From Bacteroidota bacterium (GTDB taxonomy: Bacteria; Bacteroidota; Ignavibacteria; UBA10030; UBA6906), in contig JAHBUR010000020.1 of assembly GCA_019637975.1 (NCBI GenBank), positions 21,017 to 85,016 on the forward strand: a stretch of DNA of 64,000 nt, read 5' to 3'. Within the stretch, counting starts at the first letter, position 1. Each line of letters opens with the position of its first letter. Both the position numbers and the translations under genes were made by a program. The notes below the pieces were generated by a model. That model saw nothing but the letters and a program-made list of their open reading frames with translations, searched no databases and was not told the origin of the DNA. Below, piece by piece: positions 53,024 to 60,900 of this stretch.

Positions 53024-53046
53024 GGGACACGACGGAGTCGTGTCCC
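53024..53046. repeat. Perfect palindrome GGGACACGAC-GGA-GTCGTGTCCC
   Basis: A 10-bp perfect stem with three-base loop after the protease gene. It may be part of a dispersed palindromic repeat family. Confidence 0.5.
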
Positions 53047-53075
53047 TACACAAATCTCTCTGGTAGGTACGAATA

Positions 53076-53113
53076 AAAGCCCGGCACCCACTTACAGGCG
53101 AGCCGGGCTTTGG
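53076..53113. terminator. Terminator after the protease gene
   Basis: AAAGCCCGGC (53076-53085) pairs with GCCGGGCTTT (53102-53111); a 10-bp stem. Confidence 0.7.
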
Positions 53114-53182
53114 TTTCTCCAGTGAAAGGAACTGATTGCTTCTTTCCCAGCGTTCAGCGATATTTGTGCAAGGAGGATCGAA

Positions 53183-53389
53183 ATGAAGTTTACTGTAACA
53201 ATTACCCGCGACGAAGATGGCGTGTATATAGCTGAATGCCCCGCAATTCCAGGTTGCATAAGTCAGGGCAAAACGGAAGACGAAGCGCAGCGCAACATTC
53301 AGGATGCGATCAAAGAGTGCCTTGAAGTCCGTGCAGAAATGGGCATGCCACTCACTGTTATGACTCGACAAGTTGAGGTTGTGGTCTAA
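53183..53389 (+). CDS. hicB: HicB-family antitoxin
   Basis: 68 residues with the HicB partial RNase-H-like pattern: FTVTITRDEDGVYIAECPAIPGCISQGKTEDEAQRNIQDAI. In hicAB modules HicB neutralises the HicA RNA interferase. AAGGAGG precedes the ATG. The following hicA is only a stub (below), so this is an orphan antitoxin unless the toxin lies elsewhere. There is no separate DNA-binding tail. Confidence 0.88.
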   Translation: MKFTVTITRDEDGVYIAECPAIPGCISQGKTEDEAQRNIQDAIKECLEVRAEMGMPLTVMTRQVEVVV

Positions 53390-53458
53390 TGCCCCCGATT
53401 CCTCTGCTTCGCCCACGGGATGTGATTAAGATCCTTGAGAAGTTCGGTTGGAACGCAC
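53389..53458 (+). pseudogene. hicA remnant (about 22 codons)
   Basis: ATG at 53389 overlaps the hicB stop. The first 22 codons (MPPIPLLRPRDVIKILEKFG..) match the HicA N-terminus, including the first helix of the double-stranded-RNA-binding-like fold. The frame then runs into a terminator hairpin and the antisense of the response-regulator gene, without the catalytic His segment. The toxin was evidently cut by a recombination event. Confidence 0.65.
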
Positions 53459-53488
53459 AAAAAAGCCCGGTTCTTGCCGGGCTTTTTT
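53459..53488. terminator. Bidirectional terminator AAAAAAGCCCGG / CCGGGCTTTTTT
   Basis: A perfect stem with A/T tracts at both sides, between the hicA stub and the stop of the minus-strand response regulator. It can terminate in either direction. Confidence 0.8.
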
Positions 53489-53489
53489 G

Positions 53490-54161
53490 TCACAACAACT
53501 TTTCCTTCAACGCCTTTGCCACTGCCTCGCTGCGCGAGTGTACCTGCATTTTCTCGTAAATGTTCTTCATATGCGTGTCAATCGTGTAGTAGGCGAGAAA
53601 GAGTTTGTCGGCGATTTGCTTTTTGGTGAGGCCGTCAATCAGAAGCTTGAGGATTTCCTTCTCACGCGTCGTCAAGCCGTAGTCGGCTTCGGGGACGGTG
53701 AATTTGGTGAACATCGTCAGCACTTTGCGCGCAATTTGCGCATTCATTGGAGCGCCGCCCCCAACCACTTCCTTCACCGCCTGCACAATCTCCTCCGGCA
53801 TTGCATTCTTCAGCAAGTAGCCGTTTGCCCCGGCGCAGATCGCATTGAACACTTCCTGATCTCCCTCCTTGATGGTAATGATAATGATGTCGGTTGCAGG
53901 GGAGATGGCTTTGATCCGTTTCACTCCTTCGATGCCGCTCATGCCCGGCAGCCCTATATCCATCAATACCACTTCGGGCGCGTACTCATCTTCCAGCGCC
54001 TTCAATGCTTCTTCTACAGACGAGAATGCCTGTTTGCACTCGAAGCCCGGCGTATCGCCGAGAAGCGAGCAGATCGCCGTTCTGAAAAATTCATCATCTT
54101 CAACAACCCAGAGGCTGATGGTATCAATGGTATTGATGAATTGTCGTTTTGCTGCCGCCAT
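53490..54161 (-). CDS. NarL/FixJ-family response regulator
   Basis: 223 residues. The receiver domain (about 15-135) has acidic E21/D22, phospho-acceptor D68 in VVLMDIGLPGMSG and a Lys in YLLKNA. The C-terminal NarL-type helix-turn-helix (LTTREKEILKLLIDGLTKKQIADKLFLAYYTIDTHMKNIYEKM) fills residues 158-210. It is downstream of a lipoprotein gene and a propeller-type histidine kinase, both on the same strand, so the three probably form one signalling unit. A perfect 16-bp quasi-palindrome lies upstream of the lipoprotein gene, fitting autoregulation (inference). No good ribosome-binding site precedes ATG 54161. Confidence 0.93.
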   Translation of the reverse strand: MAAAKRQFINTIDTISLWVVEDDEFFRTAICSLLGDTPGFECKQAFSSVEEALKALEDEYAPEVVLMDIGLPGMSGIEGVKRIKAISPATDIIIITIKEGDQEVFNAICAGANGYLLKNAMPEEIVQAVKEVVGGGAPMNAQIARKVLTMFTKFTVPEADYGLTTREKEILKLLIDGLTKKQIADKLFLAYYTIDTHMKNIYEKMQVHSRSEAVAKALKEKLL

Positions 54162-54206
54162 GTCAGAACATTATCTGTGTGAATCTGTGTAATTGGCTGT
54201 ACACAT

Positions 54207-54683
54207 TTATTCAGTCGGGATTCCGACGTACACTCCTGTTGTATCACCACCTTCTGCAAAGTTTGCAACCTCAACCCAACGGATGTGGGGCAAGCCGTCT
54301 TCATTCTGAACCTGCAGAACAGGCGGTCCGCCCACCGCAACAGTATTCGAGGCGAACGTGAATGTCCGGTGACGTTCCGGGGTTTCAAGATTCGATCTCC
54401 TCATGTTGCCGCTTCGGGACGAGTAAATCCCCCAGCCGATTGTCGGCGGGAGCTGGCCGCCTGCTTTGATGTTGAGATGGCCATTTTCGACCACCACAAG
54501 CAACAACCCGATTCCTTTCACTTCCTTCCGGATTGTCGTATCGGGAAGAATCTGGCGCGTGCTGAGCGGGAACGTAACCTGAAGCTGTCCCGGTGTTGGC
54601 TGCTGCTCTGCCGGCGTACAGCCGACGGCGATGAGCGTGGTTGACGCAACTGCGAGAAGGAGAACGACAAGCGAAGCTCTCAT
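54207..54683 (-). CDS. Small lipoprotein between kinase and response regulator
   Basis: 158 residues. The signal peptide ends in a lipobox (LIAVGC, Cys22). The mature part is mostly beta-rich (LQVTFPLSTRQI, KEVKGIGLLLVVVENGHLNI) with no family recognised. GGAG eight bases upstream supports ATG 54683 over the longer in-frame ORF. It is bracketed by signal-transduction genes and preceded by a perfect operator copy, so it may be a sensor accessory or a target of the system. Confidence 0.75.
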   Translation of the reverse strand: MRASLVVLLLAVASTTLIAVGCTPAEQQPTPGQLQVTFPLSTRQILPDTTIRKEVKGIGLLLVVVENGHLNIKAGGQLPPTIGWGIYSSRSGNMRRSNLETPERHRTFTFASNTVAVGGPPVLQVQNEDGLPHIRWVEVANFAEGGDTTGVYVGIPTE

Positions 54684-54748
54684 TGTACTTGCTCCTGAAA
54701 AGTGAAACGAACAGTGAACTAATGAACTCATTCCTGAGCGGAAACGCA

Positions 54749-54764
54749 TACCGCGATTACGGTA
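54749..54764 (-). promoter_or_regulatory. Operator copy C
   Basis: TACCGCGATTACGGTA, the perfect dyad TACCG-N6-CGGTA, 65 bp before the lipoprotein start and overlapping the 3' end of the kinase gene. The -10-like box at the expected place is poor here. Confidence 0.75.
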
Positions 54765-55070
54765 TTTTGAACGAAAGCTCCGTCGTGGTGCCTTTCCCGA
54801 CCGAACTCATGATATTGATTTTTCCGCCCAATTTCTCTGCACGGCGGCGCAAGTTGTCGAGTCCGTGCCCCTTCTTAATCTTCTCTTCATCAAACCCGAC
54901 TCCGTCATCGGCAATCGTCAGCAGAAAAATCTCTTTCTGAATCTGAACGCAAATGGAGATGTGGGAAGCCTTCGCGTGTTTGATGGTGTTGTTCAGAATC
55001 TCGCGGAAAATCATCAGGAGATTGTGCCGGAACTCCGCGCCGAGAATCTTGTGGCCGGTCTGCCCGTCTA
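54757..55070 (-). CDS. Histidine kinase C-terminal part (HATPase), frame-broken
   Basis: The ATPase domain of the kinase, out of frame with the rest. ..GRIHVQKRLDGQTGHKILG leads into MIFREILNNTIKHAKASHIS (N box), TIADDGVGFDEEKIKKGHGLDNL (G1 and G2) and GKGTTTELSFKIP. The ORF with its own ATG starts at 55014, but homologous residues begin near 55070. The earlier part of this domain is interrupted by several frame changes within about 60 bp (see the kinase entry). The upstream fragment and this one together make a normal HPK7/NarX-type kinase. Confidence 0.8.
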
Positions 55071-57881
55071 AGCGTTTCTGAACGTGTATTCGGCCCGCGA
55101 GGAGCGTGACGCGGTATCTTCATCTTCAGAATCGTTGCATCTAACGTCATGTTCGGGGTTCACCCAGACGATGTTGCGCAACGCATCGGCCGCGCTGCGG
55201 GCGGCGGATGTTGCGGTAGCAAGATGGCCGGAGTCTTTCGTCTCTTCGGGCAATCGCCGCCGGACGACGTCAGTGATCATGGCGATGCTGCTCAGACTGC
55301 TGCCGATATCGTCATGCAAATCGCTTGCAATGCGGACACGCATCCGTTCCATCTCCAACAGTTTTGCAACACGGTAGTTGTAGATTGCCGCGCCGATGCC
55401 GATCAACACGCCTGCTGCGAGCAACCGGAACCACCATGTTTGCCACCATGGGGGATTGATGGTGATGGTGATACTGCTTCCTTCCGTGTTCCACACGCCG
55501 TGATTGTTCGAGCCGATTACGCGGAACACATACGTGCCGGGCTGCAAAGCGGGATAGCTCGCATAGCGGCGTGTTCCCGACTTCACCCATTCGTGGTCCA
55601 ATTCCTCCATCTTGTACGCGTAGAGATTTCGAGAAGGATTGGTATAATCGAGGGAGGAGATGACGAACGAAAGGAAGTTCTCGTTATAGCCTAACGTGAA
55701 CGAAGGATTCCGTTCTCCCGCCGAGAATGCCGCATACGGATTTTCGAAGATGTTGAAAGCAGAAACCACTACCGGCGGCGGATTGCCATTCTCAATAAGA
55801 CTATCAGGGTGAAAGTAGCTGAGCCCGTGTTGACTTCCAAGATAGAACGTGCCGTCGGCCCCGGTGAAATGCGCATCAGTGAAATCATCACTCAAGAATC
55901 CGTCGTTCGAATCGAAGGTGATGAACGACTTGCGTTGCGGATTGAATTTGCAGATGCCGCGTGTTGTCACAAGCCAGAAGTTCTTGCGCGAGTCACGGAG
56001 AATAGAACGAATGTAATCCGAAGGCAATCCGTCGCTTCGGAAGTAGCGTGTGAAGCGCCCTGTGGCAGGGTCGAGGCTGTTCAGGCCGTTTGCCGTTCCA
56101 ACCCAGATTCTTCCCGAAACATCTTCTTCAATTGCATACACTCTGTCGTTCGAAATGCTGTTTTGATCAGAGGGATGGTTGAAGTAGCGGGCGAATTTCA
56201 TGGTCGAACGGTTCAACGCATTCAATCCGCCTCCTTCGGTTCCAATCCACAAAATTCCTTTGCTGTCTTCGAGTAACGTGCTCACCCGGTCGCTGCTCAG
56301 ACTTGCCGAGTCGGCGGGATTGTTTTTGAATTGACGGAATCTTCCCGTTGCGGGGTTCAACATATTCAGTCCGCCTGAATGAACACCATCGGTCGAAGTC
56401 GCAATCCACAGCATTCCATCCGAAGTTTCGAGTATCTCATCAATCGCATTGCTGCTGATAGTTTCGCCCGACAGTTCGATGGAGAGAAATATCGCAAAGC
56501 GGTTCGTTCTTTGATCGAGCATTGCGAGTCCACTGCTTGCTGTTCCTACCCACAGGTTTCCGTTCCGGTCGATGCGGAGCGCGCTGACGTTGTCTTCCGG
56601 CAGACTGTGTGGATTGCGGGGCTCGTTCCGAAATCGTTTGACCGCGCCGGTTCGCATGTTCACGGCATCCAGCCCGCCGCCGAATGTCCCGACCCAGAGT
56701 GTTCCGCTTGCGTCTCCGGCAACCGACCAGACGGCTCCCTTGCTTATGCCCCCGTCTTGCACAGCATCGTGACGCAAGTGACGGATTGCCTGTTGACGTT
56801 CGGTGTTCAGTTTCGAGACGCCGCCCCCTTCCGTTCCAATCCACAAACCTCCCGCATTGTCGGTGAACATACAGCGAATCACATCACTGCTGAGGCTTGA
56901 AGTTTGTGCTGCGTCGGCAACGGATCGGGCAAACGTTCCCTTCAGCGGATCGAAGCGGAACACGCCCATCCCTTGCGTTCCAATCCAGAACGTCCTTTTC
57001 ATTACTGTGTATGCTTCGCCCATCGCATAAACAGGAAAGGCAGATTGGGCAGAAGATCGCTGAGGCGAGAAGCGTGTAAACGTGCCGCGAGCCTCGTCGA
57101 ATCTGTTCAGGCCGTTGTCGGTGCCCGCCCAAACGAATCCGTCGGCATCGACAAACAATGCTTTGACGCCGTTGTTGCTCAGAGATGAGAGGTCGGAAGG
57201 ATTGTGCGTGAACCGTGTGAATCGTGTACGCGTCGGGTCGAGCATGCTCAGGCCGCCGTTTGCGGTCCCGATCCAGAGCCGTCCCGATTTGTCCTCCACC
57301 AGCGAGCGGATGTTGTTGTCGGCGGGACTGTTTGGGTCCGACGGGTCATGGCGGAAATGCGAGAACCGTCCCGTCAAAAGGTCGAGCCTGCTCAATCCGT
57401 CGAACCACGTCCCGATCCAAAGATTGCCGGAAGCGTCGCGGCAGATTGCTTTGATTTGGTTCGAGGCGATGCTGTTCGAGTCGGATGGATGATGGATGAA
57501 CCGCTGGATTTTTTCTGTCGAGAGGGAAAGCCTGTTCAGTCCGCCGCTGAACGTGCCGATCCAAAGATTGCCGTCGCCGTCTTCACACAGCGCAAGGACG
57601 GCATCATCCGACAGGGAGTTGGTATCGGCGGGATTGTGCTTGAAGATGGTGAACTCATAGCCGTCGAAACGTGCAAGGCCGCCGCTCGTGCCGAACCAGA
57701 TGAAGCCGCGGCTATCCTGCAGAATGGCATTGACATCGGAATGAGGAAGCCCGCGCTCGACCGAGATGCGGTGAAACGTCTGGGCAGGGAGAGTAGAGAA
57801 GACGACGAAGAATCCTGCCGCGAGGATGGCGCGCAGTATGTTCCCGGACTGCCCCCCGCGCCGGATAATCTGTACTCTCAC
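55068..57881 (-). CDS. Two-component-propeller histidine kinase, N-terminal part
   Basis: 937 residues. The N-terminus is an export signal (ILRAILAAGFFVVFSTLPAQ). About a dozen propeller repeats follow (G-N-L-W-I-G-T, as in GDGNLWIGTFSGGLNRL and NAGGLWIGTEGGG), then a Y_Y_Y domain, a transmembrane helix (WWFRLLAAGVLIGIGAAIYN, about 785-805) and a HisKA_3 dimerisation region with phospho-His in SDLHDDIGSSLSSI. The frame ends shortly after IVWVNPEHD with a spurious tail (..RCNDSEDEDTASRSSRAEYT). Restoring missing bases at three nearby places would yield ..NPEHDTLDATILKMKDTASRLLAGR and join the ATPase part. It resembles hybrid-free versions of the polysaccharide-sensing kinases of Bacteroidota; ligand unknown. 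Confidence 0.88.
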   Translation of the reverse strand: MRVQIIRRGGQSGNILRAILAAGFFVVFSTLPAQTFHRISVERGLPHSDVNAILQDSRGFIWFGTSGGLARFDGYEFTIFKHNPADTNSLSDDAVLALCEDGDGNLWIGTFSGGLNRLSLSTEKIQRFIHHPSDSNSIASNQIKAICRDASGNLWIGTWFDGLSRLDLLTGRFSHFRHDPSDPNSPADNNIRSLVEDKSGRLWIGTANGGLSMLDPTRTRFTRFTHNPSDLSSLSNNGVKALFVDADGFVWAGTDNGLNRFDEARGTFTRFSPQRSSAQSAFPVYAMGEAYTVMKRTFWIGTQGMGVFRFDPLKGTFARSVADAAQTSSLSSDVIRCMFTDNAGGLWIGTEGGGVSKLNTERQQAIRHLRHDAVQDGGISKGAVWSVAGDASGTLWVGTFGGGLDAVNMRTGAVKRFRNEPRNPHSLPEDNVSALRIDRNGNLWVGTASSGLAMLDQRTNRFAIFLSIELSGETISSNAIDEILETSDGMLWIATSTDGVHSGGLNMLNPATGRFRQFKNNPADSASLSSDRVSTLLEDSKGILWIGTEGGGLNALNRSTMKFARYFNHPSDQNSISNDRVYAIEEDVSGRIWVGTANGLNSLDPATGRFTRYFRSDGLPSDYIRSILRDSRKNFWLVTTRGICKFNPQRKSFITFDSNDGFLSDDFTDAHFTGADGTFYLGSQHGLSYFHPDSLIENGNPPPVVVSAFNIFENPYAAFSAGERNPSFTLGYNENFLSFVISSLDYTNPSRNLYAYKMEELDHEWVKSGTRRYASYPALQPGTYVFRVIGSNNHGVWNTEGSSITITINPPWWQTWWFRLLAAGVLIGIGAAIYNYRVAKLLEMERMRVRIASDLHDDIGSSLSSIAMITDVVRRRLPEETKDSGHLATATSAARSAADALRNIVWVNPEHDVRCNDSEDEDTASRSSRAEYTFRNA

Positions 57882-57954
57882 ATCTGTTTGCTTGTGGTAT
57901 GAAAAGGAACCGGATTATCCTAACCAAACGAGCAACGAAAAGCAAGGCACGATG

Positions 57955-60900
57955 CTACGCATACCCATCATACCGCATCGTCTGGTTCACATCCCGGCGG
58001 AATCCCAACGAGGCGAGCAACGGGGCAAGGGGACTTGCAGCAGGTCTCTCGCTGTTGCAGTGCTCAACAACGATCTCTTTGAACGGACGAAGTCCGTCGG
58101 GAAGTTTGATGAGTGAGATGAACTGCTTCAATGCAGAAGTAACAACACCGGTTGCGGGTTCACCAATTGTGTGAAGTCGTGCGCCGTTGCCTTCAATCAC
58201 GAGAACGGGCGTTCCGCGGTGAAACGCAATGTAGTTCGACGGAATGCGGGAGGGTTGAGGCTCGATGGAGAAGCCGCCGACTCCCGCGGGATTGGCCGGA
58301 TCGCATGCGTTGACGAGAATCGCTTCTTCATCTCCGGCAACTCCGGCTCGCATTCTCCTCAGCGATTCGACGGCGGCGGGAAGCGCATACTGCATTCCCG
58401 ACAATCCCTCCACAAAATATCCGCGCCGGATTTCTCCCCGCATTTCCATGCGCTGCAATTGCGCTGCAATCATCCCCCACGGAAGAAGTTCCTCTCGCTT
58501 GTAGAATTCTCTTGCGAGTATGCCGTAGCGATTCAACAGCAAAACCGCCTGCGCCTCGGCTTTTTCCTCCAACGTCAACTCTGCCCCCAACACGCCCGGC
58601 AGATGAACAAGCGACCATCTGCCGCTCCAGCCCGGCACCTGCTTTAACGCCCGCCGTACCGATTGCATTGCTTTGAATCTGTACGGATTGCGTCTTCCTG
58701 TTACGAGGTCAATCGGCTCCAACGGTTTCTCTTCGCCCGGCTTTGCAAAGCGTTTGACGGCGAGAAGTTCTGCAAACACGTCGTTGGTAACGAGGCCGTT
58801 CCAGAACAATTCGGCGATGCCGTTGTTGATGGCGTCGAGCGAAAGATGCGTGCCGCTTCGAATGTCGTGCAGAAACGAAGCGCCGTTTGCCCGAATATAC
58901 GTCAGGATGCGGCGAGAGGCTTCCGCAAGTCCGGCTTCAAACTCAGGCGAGAGTTGTTCGAGAAACGCCGAGCCTTCTCCCCGAACAATACACTTGAGCT
59001 TTCCCGGCCCGCCGCCCGTCCAGACAATTGTTCCCGCCGAGGTCAGCGACGCAAGCGATTCTCGTGAATAGTTCTTGACTCGTCTGAACAGAATCTCTCT
59101 CTCCCAAGCCTCCGCCGGAAGGGGAAGAGCCTGGAATTGTTCCAACACATTCTGAACGCCTTCCGCTCCGATTTCTTGAGTTGAGGGATGAAGCTTCTGC
59201 CAATGAAGAAGAAAGTTGGTGAACTCAGCGATGGAAGAGGGTTGGATTTCCTTTCGGAGAATCGTGATGGTTTGGCGGTGAATGCGTTCGAGATTCGTCC
59301 GGTACACGAACTGCATTCCGGAAGACTGACCCGCAGCCTTAAATTTCCCTTCGATGATTTCCTTCGCGGTTGCCAACTTTGTGAGAAGGTCACTCACATT
59401 CTCATGCTTGAATCCGTAGCGGGCAGTGAGTTCTTGCGAAGAAACAGGTCCGTGACTCTGAAGATAGCGTCTGATGATTGCCGTTTGATTCTGTTCCGAA
59501 TCTGAATAAGAATAGAGATCATCCTCTTCGCCGGCAATCCATCGTGTGCCGGAAGGGAAGTTCATCCGTATTGCGCGGCCGTTCTTTTCCAACTCGTACA
59601 ACATCGACAGGTCGCCCTCAACAATCCGCTCTTTGATTTCTTCTTCGGAGAGATCGCCGACACGAAGAAGAATCTCCAACAACTCTTCGGGCGAGCGGGC
59701 TTTGTAGCCTTCGGCGGCGTGCTGCAATTGCCGCTCGACGGTTTCAATCGCTTCAGGACGAAGCATCTCGCTCATCGAGTCGAGGTCAACGACTTCGGAC
59801 AGAAGCTCGCGGTTGACTTCGAGGTAACGGCTCATCCTGTCCGTCTTCGGCTCGTCCCATTCATACATATAGACTTGAATGAAGTCGAAGAGAAGACTTG
59901 CGGCGAACGGCGAAGGGACTTCGGTGTGAACAGACTCGACCCGAATCCTCCCTACAACAATCTTCTGTACGATTTCTTTGAAATGCTCAAAGTCGAGAAC
60001 GTCATTCAGCACATCCCGAATCGTCTCAATCACGATGGGGAAGTCGTTGAATTGCCGGGCGATTTGCAGCAGGTCTTTTGCGCGCAACCGCTGCAACCAA
60101 AGGGGTGTGCGCTTGCCCGGCGCAATCTTCGGCATGAGCAATGCGCGGGCGGCGTTCATGCGAAACTGTCCGCCGAAAAGGGGAGAGGAGAGAAGGTCGG
60201 TAAGAACGATATCCTCAGCCTCGCTCAACGTGAGATTGTCGGCAAGATTGAGAGGCAACTCGTCGACGTCGGGACAGCGGAGCAGAATGCCGTCATCGTT
60301 GTACAGCATCTGCGGCTCCGTACCGATGAGTTGTTGGAGGCGGCGCGAGAAGAGAAGTCCCAACAATCCGTTCACTCTTCTGCCGAACGAAGAATGGATG
60401 ACGATGCGCGGGTCGCCGACCTCGTCCCGGAATCCTTCAATCACCAACAACTCGCTGTGCGGCACGACGCCGGTGATGTTCTTCTGTTTGAGAAAATACT
60501 GCTCGATGTTCCACGCCGCTTTCGAGTCAACGGGGAATTCTGTTTGCAGCCACTTCAGGCAGTCGGGCGAGTCAACGCGGTGACTCATTTCTTTTCTGAA
60601 GTCCGCAACCTTGATGCTCAGCTCGAAGCTTCTGCCGATTCCTTCGCCGCGCCAGAAGGGCATCCGTGCAGGCATGCCGGGAGCGGGTGCAACCGTGATT
60701 CTGTTAGCATCAATCTCCAACATCCTCCAGACGCTTGAGCCGAGAATGAACGTGTCGCCTGCGCGGCTTTCGTACACAAACTCTTCATCAACTTCGCCGA
60801 CTTTTGTTTTCCCGTCTTCGAGATACACGCCGAAGTAGCCGCGGTCGGCAATCGTGCCGCCGCTGGTGATGGCAAGCTGCGAACTGCCCGGCAATGCCCG

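Noticed and set aside
55068..57881. Regularly spaced repeats suggestive of an array
   Set aside because: They are propeller blades encoded in frame at about 130-150 bp intervals and vary in sequence; not a CRISPR array.
57204..57902. 232-codon plus-strand ORF over the kinase propeller
   Set aside because: Its repeated composition mirrors the propeller repeats on the other strand.
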